From the NCBI GenBank assembly GCA_023407175.1, contig JAEYMU010000035.1, forward strand, positions 248,001 through 312,000: 64,000 bases of DNA, written 5' to 3'. Source of the stretch: Bacillota bacterium. GTDB taxonomy: Bacteria > Bacillota_A > Clostridia > Lachnospirales > Lachnospiraceae. The notes below the pieces were generated by a model. That model had not been told where the DNA came from. It made no database searches and saw nothing but the letters and a program-made list of their open reading frames with translations. A program made the translations under genes and the position numbers. Position 1 is the stretch's first letter. Each line of letters begins with the position of its first letter. This document shows, one piece after another, positions 1 through 7,825 of the stretch.

Positions 1-899
1 TCTATGAATGTCTGCTTTGCGGGGCCTGTACCAATGACTGTGCGACAGGCTTTGATCCGCTCATATTCATCAGGGAAGCACGTACTATGGCGGCTGTGGA
101 TGACTTGTTGCCGGAGGCTGTACAGAGAATGATTGATCATATTAATCAGTCGGGAAATATGTACGGGGAGAAAAAGCGGAGATTCACTGGTGATGAAAAT
201 GCTGAAGTATTACTTTATATCGGTGAGGTTGCAGCCTGCAGGCAGCCTGCAATGGCAGAGGCAGTGATCAGCCTGTTAAAGAAAGCGGGTATCACCTTTT
301 CCGTCCTTAAGGAGGAGCCGGCTTCCGGAACTTTCCTGGGAGACCTGATCGGCTTTGTGGAGGAGGTACATGAACAGGGCAGGGCATGTGCTGCTGCTAT
401 CAATGCCTCCGGTGCCAAAACAGTTGTGGTACTGGACAGCTATGAAACGGTTACGATGAAGCAGCGGTATCCGGAATGGGGCTGTCCGATTACTGCAGAG
501 CTTGAGACAGCAACTGCATATATTGCCGGTCTGCTGGAGCAGGGAAAGCTCAAGCCGGATAGAATCGAAGGAAATGTTACGTATCATGACGACTCCAGAT
601 TGGCGCGTGATTTGAATGAGCATGAGCCGGCCCGTAAGATCATTCATGCATTAGGACTTAATCTGCATGAAATGTTTTTAAACAAAAGAATGGCAAAATG
701 CTGCGGCAGTGAGCTTTTTAAGAATTATGCCCCCGAATTGGCGGCTTTAACGGCGCAGGGAAGATGGGAAGATGTAAGCCGAACGAAAGCGGATATTCTA
801 TTAACAGCATCTCCGCAGGTTTTAAATGTAATGAGTGACAGGATACCCTCCGGTAAACAGATAAAGGACCTGTTCGCATTACTCAATCAGGCATGCTAG
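1..899 (+). CDS. Fe-S (ferredoxin/CCG-domain) oxidoreductase subunit, 5' end outside window
   Basis: The reading frame is open from base 3 and enters from outside the window, so the Met at 87 is internal. The first visible residues hold a 4Fe-4S ferredoxin motif, CLLCGACTNDC, at bases 9-41. A single clear CCG motif (KCCGSELFKNY) follows near base 700. The first half of the usual double CCG domain is degenerate, with AAC where CCG is expected. The organisation resembles GlcF/HdrD/LutA-type subunits that pass electrons between a flavoprotein and ETF or a quinone/disulfide acceptor. It lies 4 bp before etfB, which supports an ETF-linked oxidation complex. The partner dehydrogenase may lie upstream of the window. 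The family call is fair; the substrate is unknown. Confidence 0.75.
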   Translation, partial: YECLLCGACTNDCATGFDPLIFIREARTMAAVDDLLPEAVQRMIDHINQSGNMYGEKKRRFTGDENAEVLLYIGEVAACRQPAMAEAVISLLKKAGITFSVLKEEPASGTFLGDLIGFVEEVHEQGRACAAAINASGAKTVVVLDSYETVTMKQRYPEWGCPITAELETATAYIAGLLEQGKLKPDRIEGNVTYHDDSRLARDLNEHEPARKIIHALGLNLHEMFLNKRMAKCCGSELFKNYAPELAALTAQGRWEDVSRTKADILLTASPQVLNVMSDRIPSGKQIKDLFALLNQAC

Positions 900-903
900 G
901 CCT

Positions 904-1674
904 ATGAATATTATTGTATGCATCAAGCTGGTTCCTTCTGTAATGGAGGTAGCGATGGATCAGCAATATACTATAAAACGGGACAGTGTGGTTCAGACGG
1001 TGAACCCTGCGGATGAAGCGGCACTGGAAGCAGCACTCAGGATCAGGGGAAATGGGTCGGTTACCGTAGTAACCATGGGTAAGCAATCAGCAGAGGAGCC
1101 CCTGCGCTCAATGCTTTCCCGGGGTGCCGACAGAGCTGTTCTGGTAACGGATCAGGCTTTTGCCGGAGCGGATACCTATGCGACAGCCAAAACACTGTCT
1201 GCGGCAATCCGCTTCCTTGGGAATTTTGATCTTATCCTTTGCGGCAGAAGGGCAATTGACGGTGAGACCGGGCAGGTACCGCCGGAGCTTGCGGTGATGC
1301 TTGGCCTTGTGTTTGTTACAAACTGCACGTCTGTCAGCTGCAGTGATGGTGTGATAGAATGCCTAAGGCTTCTGGAGGATGGGACGGAAGAGCTGAAGAC
1401 TGATGCCCCGGCGGTTCTGTCCCTGTGTGAATACAGTTATCCTTTACGGCCGTCCAGTATTCAGGGATTAAGAAGGGCAAAGGAACAGCAGGTTATGACA
1501 CTGACCCATGAACAGCTTGGACTGGAATATGAAGATTGCGGCCTGGCAGGTTCCCCAACACGTGTCAGAGCTGTAACAAGGCAGGTCTCAGGGGTGCGTA
1601 ATGCTAAAATAGCAAATGATATCAATGAGGGAATTACAGTAATGAAAGAATTAATTCGCGAGGTTGTGAAATAA
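904..1674 (+). CDS. etfB: Electron transfer flavoprotein beta subunit
   Basis: This 256-residue protein starts MNIIVCIKLVPS and carries the NPADEAALEAALR and GRRAIDGETGQVPPELA segments typical of EtfB. These surround the AMP/FAD-binding site of the ETF heterodimer. With EtfA it accepts electrons from a flavin dehydrogenase in the cytoplasm. The stop codon overlaps the EtfA start (TAATG), indicating translational coupling. The upstream Fe-S subunit and downstream FAD oxidoreductase suggest a dedicated rather than housekeeping ETF. Whether the pair is bifurcating cannot be decided here. Confidence 0.93.
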   Translation: MNIIVCIKLVPSVMEVAMDQQYTIKRDSVVQTVNPADEAALEAALRIRGNGSVTVVTMGKQSAEEPLRSMLSRGADRAVLVTDQAFAGADTYATAKTLSAAIRFLGNFDLILCGRRAIDGETGQVPPELAVMLGLVFVTNCTSVSCSDGVIECLRLLEDGTEELKTDAPAVLSLCEYSYPLRPSSIQGLRRAKEQQVMTLTHEQLGLEYEDCGLAGSPTRVRAVTRQVSGVRNAKIANDINEGITVMKELIREVVK

Positions 1675-2636
1675 TGTCAAAGAACGATATATGGGTCATA
1701 GGGGACAAAATAATTCCATATAATCTGGCCTTGATATCCAAAGCGAGAGCGATGGCGGATATCTGCGGAGGAAGCGTGACAGCGCTGAGCCTTTATGAAG
1801 ATAATCCACAGGACTGTATTCGGGCAGGAGCGGACGGGGTATATCTGCTCCGAGGCCTTCAGGAGGTATCGGACGATGCGGCAATTGCCGAAGCTTTGGC
1901 CGGAATCATAAGTAAGGATAAACCCGGTACTATACTTTTTCAGGCGACAATACGCGGGAGAGCCATTGCTCCTGCCATAGCGGCAATTCTGGGTACAGGG
2001 CTTACCGCCGATTGTATTGATCTTGCCATGGATCAGGCAGGCTGTCTGCTTCAGAAACGACCGGCGCTTGGGGATAGTATCATTGCGGAAATTATCTGTG
2101 AGAAGCACCGTCCCCAGATGGCTACTGTGCGTCCGGGAATATTACCTGAGCCTGTATGGAGGGAAAACAGCACGGGACAGATAGACAAAATCCCGGTCCG
2201 GGTTTTACCTAAAACAGTAAGAACCGGTTTTCTAAAATCCCGGAATGATTATGCGCTTTCACAGGCAGGAATTATCCTTGCCGGAGGAGCGGGAATCGGA
2301 AGCCGGGAGGGTTTTGATTATCTGCACCATATTGCCTCTTGTATCGGCGGATGTGTCGGAGCCAGCCGTGCAGCTGTGGATGCCGGATATGCACCCTATC
2401 ACTGGCAGATCGGACAAACCGGTGTGGCAGTCAGACCCCGCTTATATATTGCGGTGGGAATCAGCGGATCGGTTCAGCATCTGGTTGGAATGAATACCTC
2501 TGATTATATTATAGCTGTTAATCATGACAGGAATGCCCCGATCTTCAGCTATGCAGATTATGGAATCGTCGGAGACTGGAAGGAAACCATGGATCAGTTT
2601 TTATTGAGCTGGAAGGAGAATAATCATGAATTATAA
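1674..2636 (+). CDS. etfA: Electron transfer flavoprotein alpha subunit
   Basis: This 320-residue protein has the C-terminal FAD-binding domain of EtfA: GGAGIGSREGFD, then GASRAAVDAG, QIGQTGVAVRP and LYIAVGISGSVQHLVGM. This matches the family in order and spacing. It has no N-terminal ferredoxin extension. Its start overlaps the etfB stop by one base and its end overlaps the next gene by 11 bp, so the genes are tightly coupled. It should form the heterodimer with EtfB and pass electrons from the local flavin or Fe-S dehydrogenase. Confidence 0.95.
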   Translation: MSKNDIWVIGDKIIPYNLALISKARAMADICGGSVTALSLYEDNPQDCIRAGADGVYLLRGLQEVSDDAAIAEALAGIISKDKPGTILFQATIRGRAIAPAIAAILGTGLTADCIDLAMDQAGCLLQKRPALGDSIIAEIICEKHRPQMATVRPGILPEPVWRENSTGQIDKIPVRVLPKTVRTGFLKSRNDYALSQAGIILAGGAGIGSREGFDYLHHIASCIGGCVGASRAAVDAGYAPYHWQIGQTGVAVRPRLYIAVGISGSVQHLVGMNTSDYIIAVNHDRNAPIFSYADYGIVGDWKETMDQFLLSWKENNHEL

Positions 2637-3441
2637 GAAATCCTATGAATCAAAAACCGGGTATACACCGATCTGCAAGATCGGTGAGTGCTCCCTGAGA
2701 AAGCTGGAATTTGGCATCATTGAGCTTTATGGAGGAGATGCGGTTACTTATGACACAAAGGACAGAGAAACCGCATTTATCATTCTGGGCGGTCAGTGTG
2801 ACTTTTCTTATGAGGATGTGGTATGGAAGAATGTAGGCGGCAGACGAAATGTATTCGAAGGCAAGGCATACAGCATCTATATGCCAAGAAACAAAGTGCT
2901 TCGTATCAGCAGCAGCCAGCATGTGAAAATAGCAGTCTGCGCTACCCCGATTCAGGAGGATACCGAACCGCAGCTTCTGCCTCCGGAGCATGTCAGGACA
3001 TCTCTGCTCGGAGTCAAGCCCTGGGAGAGGGATACACATTTTATAATTGACGGAAACAGCAATGCCAGATATCTGACCATAGGAGAAGCATTTATTACAC
3101 CCGGCAACTGGGCAGGCTTTCCCCCGCATAAGCATGATGTAAGCAATATGCCACAGGAAGATGTACTGGAGGAAATCTATTATTTTATGTTTCAGCCGGA
3201 GCAGGGGTTTGCGCTTCAGCGGCTCTATACGAAGGATGGGGAAATTGATGAATGTTACGTGGTAAAACAGGATGAACTGGTTGAGTTTCCTAAGGGCTAT
3301 CATACAACCGTCGGTGCACCGGGCTATAATACTTACTTTTTATGGATGATGGTCGGAGAACATCAGGGCTTTTACCGTGCCAATGATCCGGAGCATGACT
3401 GGGTGACAGCAGTTGAAAATGTAATTAAGAAAAACAGATAG
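2626..3441 (+). CDS. iolB: IolB-like 5-deoxy-glucuronate isomerase family protein
   Basis: This 271-residue double-cupin protein has the IolB/KduI signatures: GNWAGFPPHKHD, LEEIYYFMFQPEQGFALQRLYT and FPKGYHTTVGAPGY. The first holds the metal-binding histidines. IolB converts 5-deoxy-glucuronate to 5-dehydro-2-deoxy-gluconate in myo-inositol breakdown. No other iol gene (iolG, iolE, iolD, iolC) is in view, and the neighbours are ETF and FAD oxidoreductase genes. The true substrate may therefore be another uronate-like sugar acid. The family assignment is strong; the symbol is by homology only. Confidence 0.85.
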   Translation: MNYKKSYESKTGYTPICKIGECSLRKLEFGIIELYGGDAVTYDTKDRETAFIILGGQCDFSYEDVVWKNVGGRRNVFEGKAYSIYMPRNKVLRISSSQHVKIAVCATPIQEDTEPQLLPPEHVRTSLLGVKPWERDTHFIIDGNSNARYLTIGEAFITPGNWAGFPPHKHDVSNMPQEDVLEEIYYFMFQPEQGFALQRLYTKDGEIDECYVVKQDELVEFPKGYHTTVGAPGYNTYFLWMMVGEHQGFYRANDPEHDWVTAVENVIKKNR

Positions 3442-3457
3442 GTCAGGTCTTTTGAGA

Positions 3458-4621
3458 ATGAAAAAATATAAGGATTATGATGTGATAATAGCTGGAGGCG
3501 GTATTGCCGGAATATCCGCAGCTCTGTCCGCGGCCCGCGGCGGTGCAAGGGTATTGCTGATTGAGAAGGAATGTGTGCTTGGGGGACTTGCAACTCTGGG
3601 ACTCATTACAATCTTTCTGCCCCTATGTGACGGCAGGGGCAATCAGGTGGTTTATGGAATCGGTGAAGAACTTCTGCGACTCAGTATCAGGCATGGAAGC
3701 GAGCGGAGCAGGCCGGAGGCCTGGCTTAATTATGGCTCTTTGGAGGAAAAGAAGAAGGCAAGATATGAGGTACAATTTAATCCGAACCTGTTCGCTTTGG
3801 AAGCGGAACAGCTTTTGGCAGGAGAAAAGGCTGACATATTATACGATACCTGGATTACAGGAATACGGACCGAGGATAATGGTCAAAGAATAAAAAGCGT
3901 TGAGGTAGTAAATAAATCGGGAGCCGGCCGGATTTATGCCAAGACCTTTGTGGATTGTACCGGAGATGCGGATTTATGCCATTATGGTAACCTGCCGCTG
4001 ACCTGCTTTCGTGAGAATATGCAGGCAGCCTGGTATTACTCCATGGAAGAAGGAAAACTCAATCTGCGGATGCTCGGAGCGGTGGATGCACCGGAGCGGG
4101 GGACACGAAAGGAAAGCATCGGAGTAACCTTCTCCGGGCTGGATGCGAAAGAGAACAGCAAAATTTTGATGAATAACCATAAAATTATGCTGGAGGATAT
4201 TTTAAGAAGGAAACAAAAGCAGGAGGATCTGGTTCCCGTAAATATTCCGTCCATTCTGCAGGTACGTATGACAAGAAAAATTGTGGGGGAATATGAACTT
4301 GCTTCAACAGATGAAGGCAGGCACTTTGATGACAGTATAGGTCTTATCGGTGATTGGAGAAAGTGCGGCCCGGTCTATCAAATTCCATACAGATGCCTGT
4401 ATTCCTCTAAAATCAGTAATCTGGCAGCGGCAGGCCGATGTATCTCAGTGGCTGATGAAGATGTATGGAATATTACAAGAGTCATTCCTGGCTGCTGTGT
4501 AACCGGAGAAGCGGCAGGTACGGCAGCAGCCATAGCTTCAAGAAATAACCTTGCATTTTCAGAGGTTGATATCAAGCTGCTGCAGGATACTCTGAAAGCC
4601 CAGAAAGTGAGAATAACTTAA
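3458..4621 (+). CDS. FAD-dependent oxidoreductase (FAD_oxidored family)
   Basis: The 387-residue protein opens with a dinucleotide-binding fold, DVIIAGGGIAGISAALSAAR, and has ECVLGGLATLG soon after. It also has FVDCTGDADL and a C-terminal IPGCCVTGEAAGTAAAIA FAD-binding segment. This fits the FAD_oxidored (PF12831) group, often annotated as FAD-dependent oxidoreductases of unknown substrate. ATG 3458 is preferred over TTG 3452 because AGGTC lies about 10 bp upstream. Position after EtfAB and IolB suggests it oxidises a sugar-derived hydroxyl and hands electrons to the ETF. Confidence 0.85.
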   Translation: MKKYKDYDVIIAGGGIAGISAALSAARGGARVLLIEKECVLGGLATLGLITIFLPLCDGRGNQVVYGIGEELLRLSIRHGSERSRPEAWLNYGSLEEKKKARYEVQFNPNLFALEAEQLLAGEKADILYDTWITGIRTEDNGQRIKSVEVVNKSGAGRIYAKTFVDCTGDADLCHYGNLPLTCFRENMQAAWYYSMEEGKLNLRMLGAVDAPERGTRKESIGVTFSGLDAKENSKILMNNHKIMLEDILRRKQKQEDLVPVNIPSILQVRMTRKIVGEYELASTDEGRHFDDSIGLIGDWRKCGPVYQIPYRCLYSSKISNLAAAGRCISVADEDVWNITRVIPGCCVTGEAAGTAAAIASRNNLAFSEVDIKLLQDTLKAQKVRIT

Positions 4622-4634
4622 CAGGAGACAGAAA

Positions 4635-5513
4635 TTGAGATATCAATTATGCAATAAACATATTCAGGTAGAATTTGAGTCCAAGGGAGGAATGCTCACC
4701 TCTTTAAAATCAGAGGGAACGCAGTATCTGTGGCAGGGAGACGAGCGTTATTGGGGTGGACAGTCTCCGGTGATGTTTCCGATCTGCGGAAGCATCAGAA
4801 ATGGGTGGGCCAGGATTGGAGATAGCATGCAATGTAATCTGATGCGGCACGGCTTTGCCCGCTTTGAGGAGTTTGTGGAATCAGGACAAACGGATGACAC
4901 GATCTCATTCTTGCTACAGTCAAATCAAGGTACCGAGGAGAAATATCCGTACCATTTCCGGTTTACTATTACATATCAATTGGACGGAAAAAAGCTTGAT
5001 ATTATATATACGGTAGAAACAACGGGGCAGGAGCCAATGCCGTTTTTTGTGGGAGGGCATCCCGGATTTAATTGTCCGATTGATCCCGGTGATGATTTTG
5101 CCGATTACATTATTGAATTTGAATATCCGGAATATTCCTTATGTCCGTTCCCTGCTTTGGATCCCTTACTTCTTGATATCAATAACAGGCGGGAAATACT
5201 TAATAACGTGAACATATTAAGACTGAACCATGATTTATTCACCAGGGACGCGCTCGTGTTCGATAATCTGAGATCACGGAGGGTAAGCTATAAAAACCCG
5301 GTCAGCAACAAGGGCCTGGAAATGGAATTTAAAAATTTTCCTTATTTGGTTTTATGGTCATCCGCGAACCGTGGACCATTTATTGCAATTGAACCATGGC
5401 TGGGTATCTCTACCTGCACTGATGAGGATGATGTTTTTGAACATAAACGCAATGTTCAGATTGTAAATCCGGGTGAAAAGAAGATATATCATTTTAGTAT
5501 CAGAATTTTGTAA
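4635..5513 (+). CDS. Aldose 1-epimerase-like (galactose mutarotase fold) protein
   Basis: This 292-residue protein has the family pattern: GGMLTSLKS near the N-terminus, QSPVMFPICGSIRNG, LMRHGFARFEEF with a conserved His, FFVGGHPGFNCP with the second His, and a C-terminal IEPWLGIS. It resembles LacX/YeaD-type mutarotases, which interconvert sugar anomers or hexose-6-phosphates. The TTG start has CAGGAGA 8 bp upstream. It is the last gene of the ETF operon and is followed by a clear terminator. The sugar substrate cannot be predicted. Confidence 0.85.
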   Translation: MRYQLCNKHIQVEFESKGGMLTSLKSEGTQYLWQGDERYWGGQSPVMFPICGSIRNGWARIGDSMQCNLMRHGFARFEEFVESGQTDDTISFLLQSNQGTEEKYPYHFRFTITYQLDGKKLDIIYTVETTGQEPMPFFVGGHPGFNCPIDPGDDFADYIIEFEYPEYSLCPFPALDPLLLDINNRREILNNVNILRLNHDLFTRDALVFDNLRSRRVSYKNPVSNKGLEMEFKNFPYLVLWSSANRGPFIAIEPWLGISTCTDEDDVFEHKRNVQIVNPGEKKIYHFSIRIL

Positions 5514-5564
5514 TAAAAATTAAGCTTTTCATAAGAGTAAGGTAATGAAAATATTATGCGGTAA

Positions 5565-5609
5565 AACAGATGGAAGCTGCCCTTCGCAACTATTCCATCT
5601 GTTTTTTTT
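5565..5609 (+). terminator. Rho-independent terminator of the ETF/sugar operon
   Basis: An 11-bp perfect stem (AACAGATGGAA with TTCCATCTGTT) closes a 17-nt loop and runs into eight T residues. The rest of the 349-bp gap, 5610-5789, shows no gene or repeat. Confidence 0.85.
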
Positions 5610-5789
5610 AGGCCGTGCAGTCGAATTTTGCAAAGATTTTATTTGGTGAGATGCTGCAGAATCAGTACGGGAATTCTTACTGATTTTCCTATGCAATTAT
5701 ATCGGTGATTGTGATATTTAAGCTTCATTTGAATATACTAAACGTTATCAGAGAAGCTGTTCTATGTGAAACGAACAGGCAGGATACAA

Positions 5790-5817
5790 TGGACAGAATA
5801 AACGAACCGTTTATAAT
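5790..5817 (+). promoter_or_regulatory. Candidate promoter for the small spore-coat genes
   Basis: TGGACA and TATAAT are separated by 16 bp, about 40 bp before the first coat-like gene. The spacing is acceptable for sigma-A. A sporulation sigma factor would be expected for such genes and no clear match was seen, so this is tentative. Confidence 0.4.
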
Positions 5818-5862
5818 AAATAATCCTGAAAAACTGGTAAAAATAAATAGGAGGCGACTATT

Positions 5863-6102
5863 ATGAGAATCGGAAATCAGATTGCACCGCATGAAGCGTT
5901 GGAATTACATGAGCTATTGACCTTTAAAAACACCTGTGCTACCAAATCGGCATCCATGTCCGCGCTGGTTAAGGATGAGGAGCTTAGGGGGATTTTACAG
6001 CAGGATTTTGAAACAGGTAAGGAGCATATCAGGGAACTGAATGATTTGATGGCTGGTGCGGCGACGGCGTTTAACGCCGCTTCCAAGGCAACCGTCGGAT
6101 AA
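5863..6102 (+). CDS. Small spore-coat-like protein
   Basis: This 79-residue, mostly helical protein contains ALELHELLTFKNTCATKSA and a second helix around LQQDFETGKEHIRELN. That pattern is seen in small clostridial coat-associated proteins often found beside CotF-family genes. A strong AGGAGG lies 9 bp before the ATG. The next intact gene is a CotF-type coat protein, separated by a MITE-like element. The role in the spore coat is inferred from similarity of pattern and context only. Confidence 0.6.
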   Translation: MRIGNQIAPHEALELHELLTFKNTCATKSASMSALVKDEELRGILQQDFETGKEHIRELNDLMAGAATAFNAASKATVG

Positions 6103-6116
6103 TTACCATTTTTATT

Positions 6117-6264
6117 AGGTAATTGCGAAACAATATAACCTACTAAATTTTCCGAACAACAGATATAAATTTCTCCGCTCCAACGCTCCTTCCGCTTAAC
6201 TTCCGCTCCGAAATTTATATGCTGTTCAAAAAATTATTAACTTTTGTTAATTTCGCAATTACCT
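6117..6264. repeat. MITE-like foldback element, copy 1
   Basis: A 148-bp non-coding element with perfect 14-bp terminal inverted repeats (AGGTAATTGCGAAA and TTTCGCAATTACCT). A nested inverted repeat inside lies around GAACAACAGATA and TGCTGTTC. The core CTCCGCTCCAACGCTCC is shared with the copies at 18793 and 29777. The whole unit could fold into a long hairpin. It lies between the two coat genes and encodes nothing plausible. Confidence 0.85.
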
Positions 6265-6293
6265 GCATTTTTGTATCAGGAAAGGAGAAAATA

Positions 6294-6587
6294 ATGGCTG
6301 GAATTATACAGAATATGGCCGGAATGGCCGATATGACGGAGCAGGTAATTGCTACCGATTTATTAATATCATCCAAAACTGCGATTAAAAATTATGCTGC
6401 CGCAATCGCGGAGGCAACCACACCGGAGGTTACCGATACCCTTCGAAGACAGCTGGACGATGCCATTGACACGCACCAAAGAATCAGCACCTATATGATG
6501 AACAAGGGCTATTACAATGCCTATGAGCCCCAGGCACAGATCAGTATGGACCGCCAGGCAGCGGATACAGTTATGAGAATGGACTAG
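6294..6587 (+). CDS. cotF: CotF-family spore coat protein
   Basis: This 97-residue protein has the Coat_F pattern: ATDLLISSKTAIKNYAAAI, then TDTLRRQLDDAIDTHQRI, and MMNKGYYNAY near the end. Coat_F proteins are helical, ferritin-like proteins deposited in the spore coat. ATG 6294 is chosen because AAAGGAGAA lies just upstream; the longer open frame from 6219 starts inside the repeat element. The gene supports a spore-forming host. Confidence 0.8.
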   Translation: MAGIIQNMAGMADMTEQVIATDLLISSKTAIKNYAAAIAEATTPEVTDTLRRQLDDAIDTHQRISTYMMNKGYYNAYEPQAQISMDRQAADTVMRMD

Positions 6588-6738
6588 AGGGCCGCCTGCT
6601 ACTTATAGTAAGGGACAGTACACTGGAGGATCAAACCTATCGGACAAATTCCATAAAAGCTTTTTAAAATATTAAATAAGAACAGGCAATAATATGGATG
6701 GAAAAATTGGTTGGGTCTATGCTATAATGTAGGGAAAA

Positions 6739-6809
6739 GCAGATTAGTCCATGGAATTCAGGGCATTGATCAAGCTTGCTTGAATCAATGCCCTGAGTTC
6801 CTAATCTGC
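6739..6809 (+). promoter_or_regulatory. Long hairpin leader before the phosphoribosyltransferase gene
   Basis: An outer 9-bp stem (GCAGATTAG with CTAATCTGC) encloses an 18-bp stem (6753-6770 with 6784-6801) with one G-U pair. The hairpin ends 48 bp before the ATG at 6858. A TATAAT at 6723-6728 just upstream could be its -10 box, but no good -35 is visible. There is no T run after the hairpin, so it is not a simple terminator. It may protect the 5' end of the mRNA or be a regulatory fold. Confidence 0.5.
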
Positions 6810-6857
6810 GTAAATATCAGCACCAAACAACACAAAGAACAAAGGAGTACTATAAAA

Positions 6858-7427
6858 ATGAATACATACCGGATAAATGTAGCGGGCATAGAGCGTGAAC
6901 TTGTCTATGTTCCCATTGATAGCAGGACAGCATATGCGAGCTTTGTTGTAATTGGAGACACGGAGTTAATCAGCTGTGCAGCGAAGGAGCTTGTTAAAAA
7001 GCTGGAAGGTGTGGAGGTTATTTTAACTGCGGAAGCGAAGGGAATTGCCTTGGCCTATGAAATCAGCCGTTTACTTAACTTGAAGGAATTTATCGTAGCC
7101 AGAAAAAGCGTAAAATCCTATATGAAAAATGTAATCAGTGAGAGGGTACAGTCCATTACAACAAAGGAAGGCCAGAAGCTTTATCTGGACGAAACTGACG
7201 CGAATAAGCTTAAGGGTAGAAATGTGTGCATTATCGATGATGTCATATCTACAGGGGAGTCCTTGCGCGCAATTGAAAATCTTGCAAAAAAGGCAGGAGG
7301 CTTTGTAAAATATAAGGCGGCGATTTTAGCCGAGGGTCAGGCTGCAGAAAGAGAAGATATTCTTTTTCTGGGGAAATTACCCTTATTCCAGATTGATGAG
7401 AGCAATAATTATTTTGAAATACCGTAA
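6858..7427 (+). CDS. Adenine phosphoribosyltransferase-like (type I PRTase)
   Basis: This 189-residue protein carries the type I PRTase PRPP loop NVCIIDDVISTGESL near residue 126 and an ILTAEAKGIALAYEISRLL segment as in Apt/Xpt/PurR-type proteins. It would join a purine base and PRPP to make a nucleotide in the cytoplasm. ATG 6858 is preferred over an upstream TTG because AAAGGAG lies before it. Placement just ahead of the purine catabolic locus fits purine salvage, though it is a separate transcription unit. A regulator of the PurR type is less likely because no DNA-binding domain is seen. Confidence 0.75.
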   Translation: MNTYRINVAGIERELVYVPIDSRTAYASFVVIGDTELISCAAKELVKKLEGVEVILTAEAKGIALAYEISRLLNLKEFIVARKSVKSYMKNVISERVQSITTKEGQKLYLDETDANKLKGRNVCIIDDVISTGESLRAIENLAKKAGGFVKYKAAILAEGQAAEREDILFLGKLPLFQIDESNNYFEIP

Positions 7428-7431
7428 TTAT

Positions 7432-7485
7432 AATCAAATTGAGTTACAATTCAGCCGTTAGGTTGAACTGTAGCTCAATTTGATT
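7432..7485. terminator. Inverted repeat after the phosphoribosyltransferase gene
   Basis: A 12-bp stem, AATCAAATTGAG with CTCAATTTGATT, with further pairing towards the loop. It begins 4 bp after the stop codon. No long T run follows, so termination is likely but not certain. Confidence 0.5.
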
Positions 7486-7637
7486 AAACGAGCATGAAAA
7501 ACGGAAATATGAGCATGCAGTGTTTGCAAATGAACATTTTTTATAGTACAAATTGTATAAAACATATATGAATCCCGATTTTTATTTGAATATTTAGTTA
7601 AAGTTACTAAAACGATGAATCAGATGTGTTCATACTA

Positions 7638-7665
7638 TTGCATATCCTGCAGTTTTAGGTATAAT
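7638..7665 (+). promoter_or_regulatory. Candidate promoter of the purine/BMC locus
   Basis: TTGCAT and TATAAT are separated by 16 bp, about 160 bp before the DeoR regulator gene. The resulting transcript would include the structured leader at 7685-7757. The gap 7428-7825 holds no gene. Confidence 0.55.
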
Positions 7666-7684
7666 TAATAACATAGTTGACAAA

Positions 7685-7757
7685 GACGTTTGATCTTGCA
7701 AAAGACTTCTCCTTGAGAATGTCGGAAGGCGAGATTAGGCGTCATTTTTATTTTATT
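7685..7757 (+). promoter_or_regulatory. Structured leader RNA candidate before deoR-like gene
   Basis: Three nested stems are visible: GACG with CGTC, GATCTTGC with GCGAGATT, and GAC-TTCT with AGAA-T-GTC around a CTT loop. Purine-rich internal loops (AAAA opposite GGAAG) lie between the second and third stems. A T-rich tract follows directly (7744-7757). The form resembles an attenuator or small riboswitch, but it matches no class I recognise, including the purine riboswitch. Confidence 0.35.
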
Positions 7758-7825
7758 AGAAAATTAAAGCCGGCCGGCAAAATTCTAACATGTAAAATTG
7801 TTCAAACTGGGAGGAAGTAAATGAG

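Noticed and set aside
87..89. ATG 87 as the true start of the first gene
   Set aside because: The frame is open to base 3 and encodes a ferredoxin cluster motif upstream of this Met, so the protein starts outside the window.
2650..3303. Long open frame on the - strand (217 codons)
   Set aside because: It is antisense to the IolB-like gene and shows no domain, ribosome site or promoter.
2626..3441. Myo-inositol operon
   Set aside because: Only the IolB-like gene is present; the other iol genes are not in view and the neighbours are ETF and oxidoreductase genes.
6117..6264. Possible CRISPR or coding region at the repeated element
   Set aside because: There are only single, scattered copies with inverted repeats, no spacer-repeat pattern, and no plausible ribosome site or conserved reading frame. 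A foldback element explains it better.
6219..6293. Longer N-terminus for the CotF-type protein
   Set aside because: The extension runs through the foldback element and lacks a ribosome site; ATG 6294 has AAAGGAGAA upstream.
7677..7705. Second promoter with TTGACA at 7677 ahead of the DeoR gene
   Set aside because: No acceptable -10 box lies 16-18 bp downstream; the pair at 7638-7665 is better.
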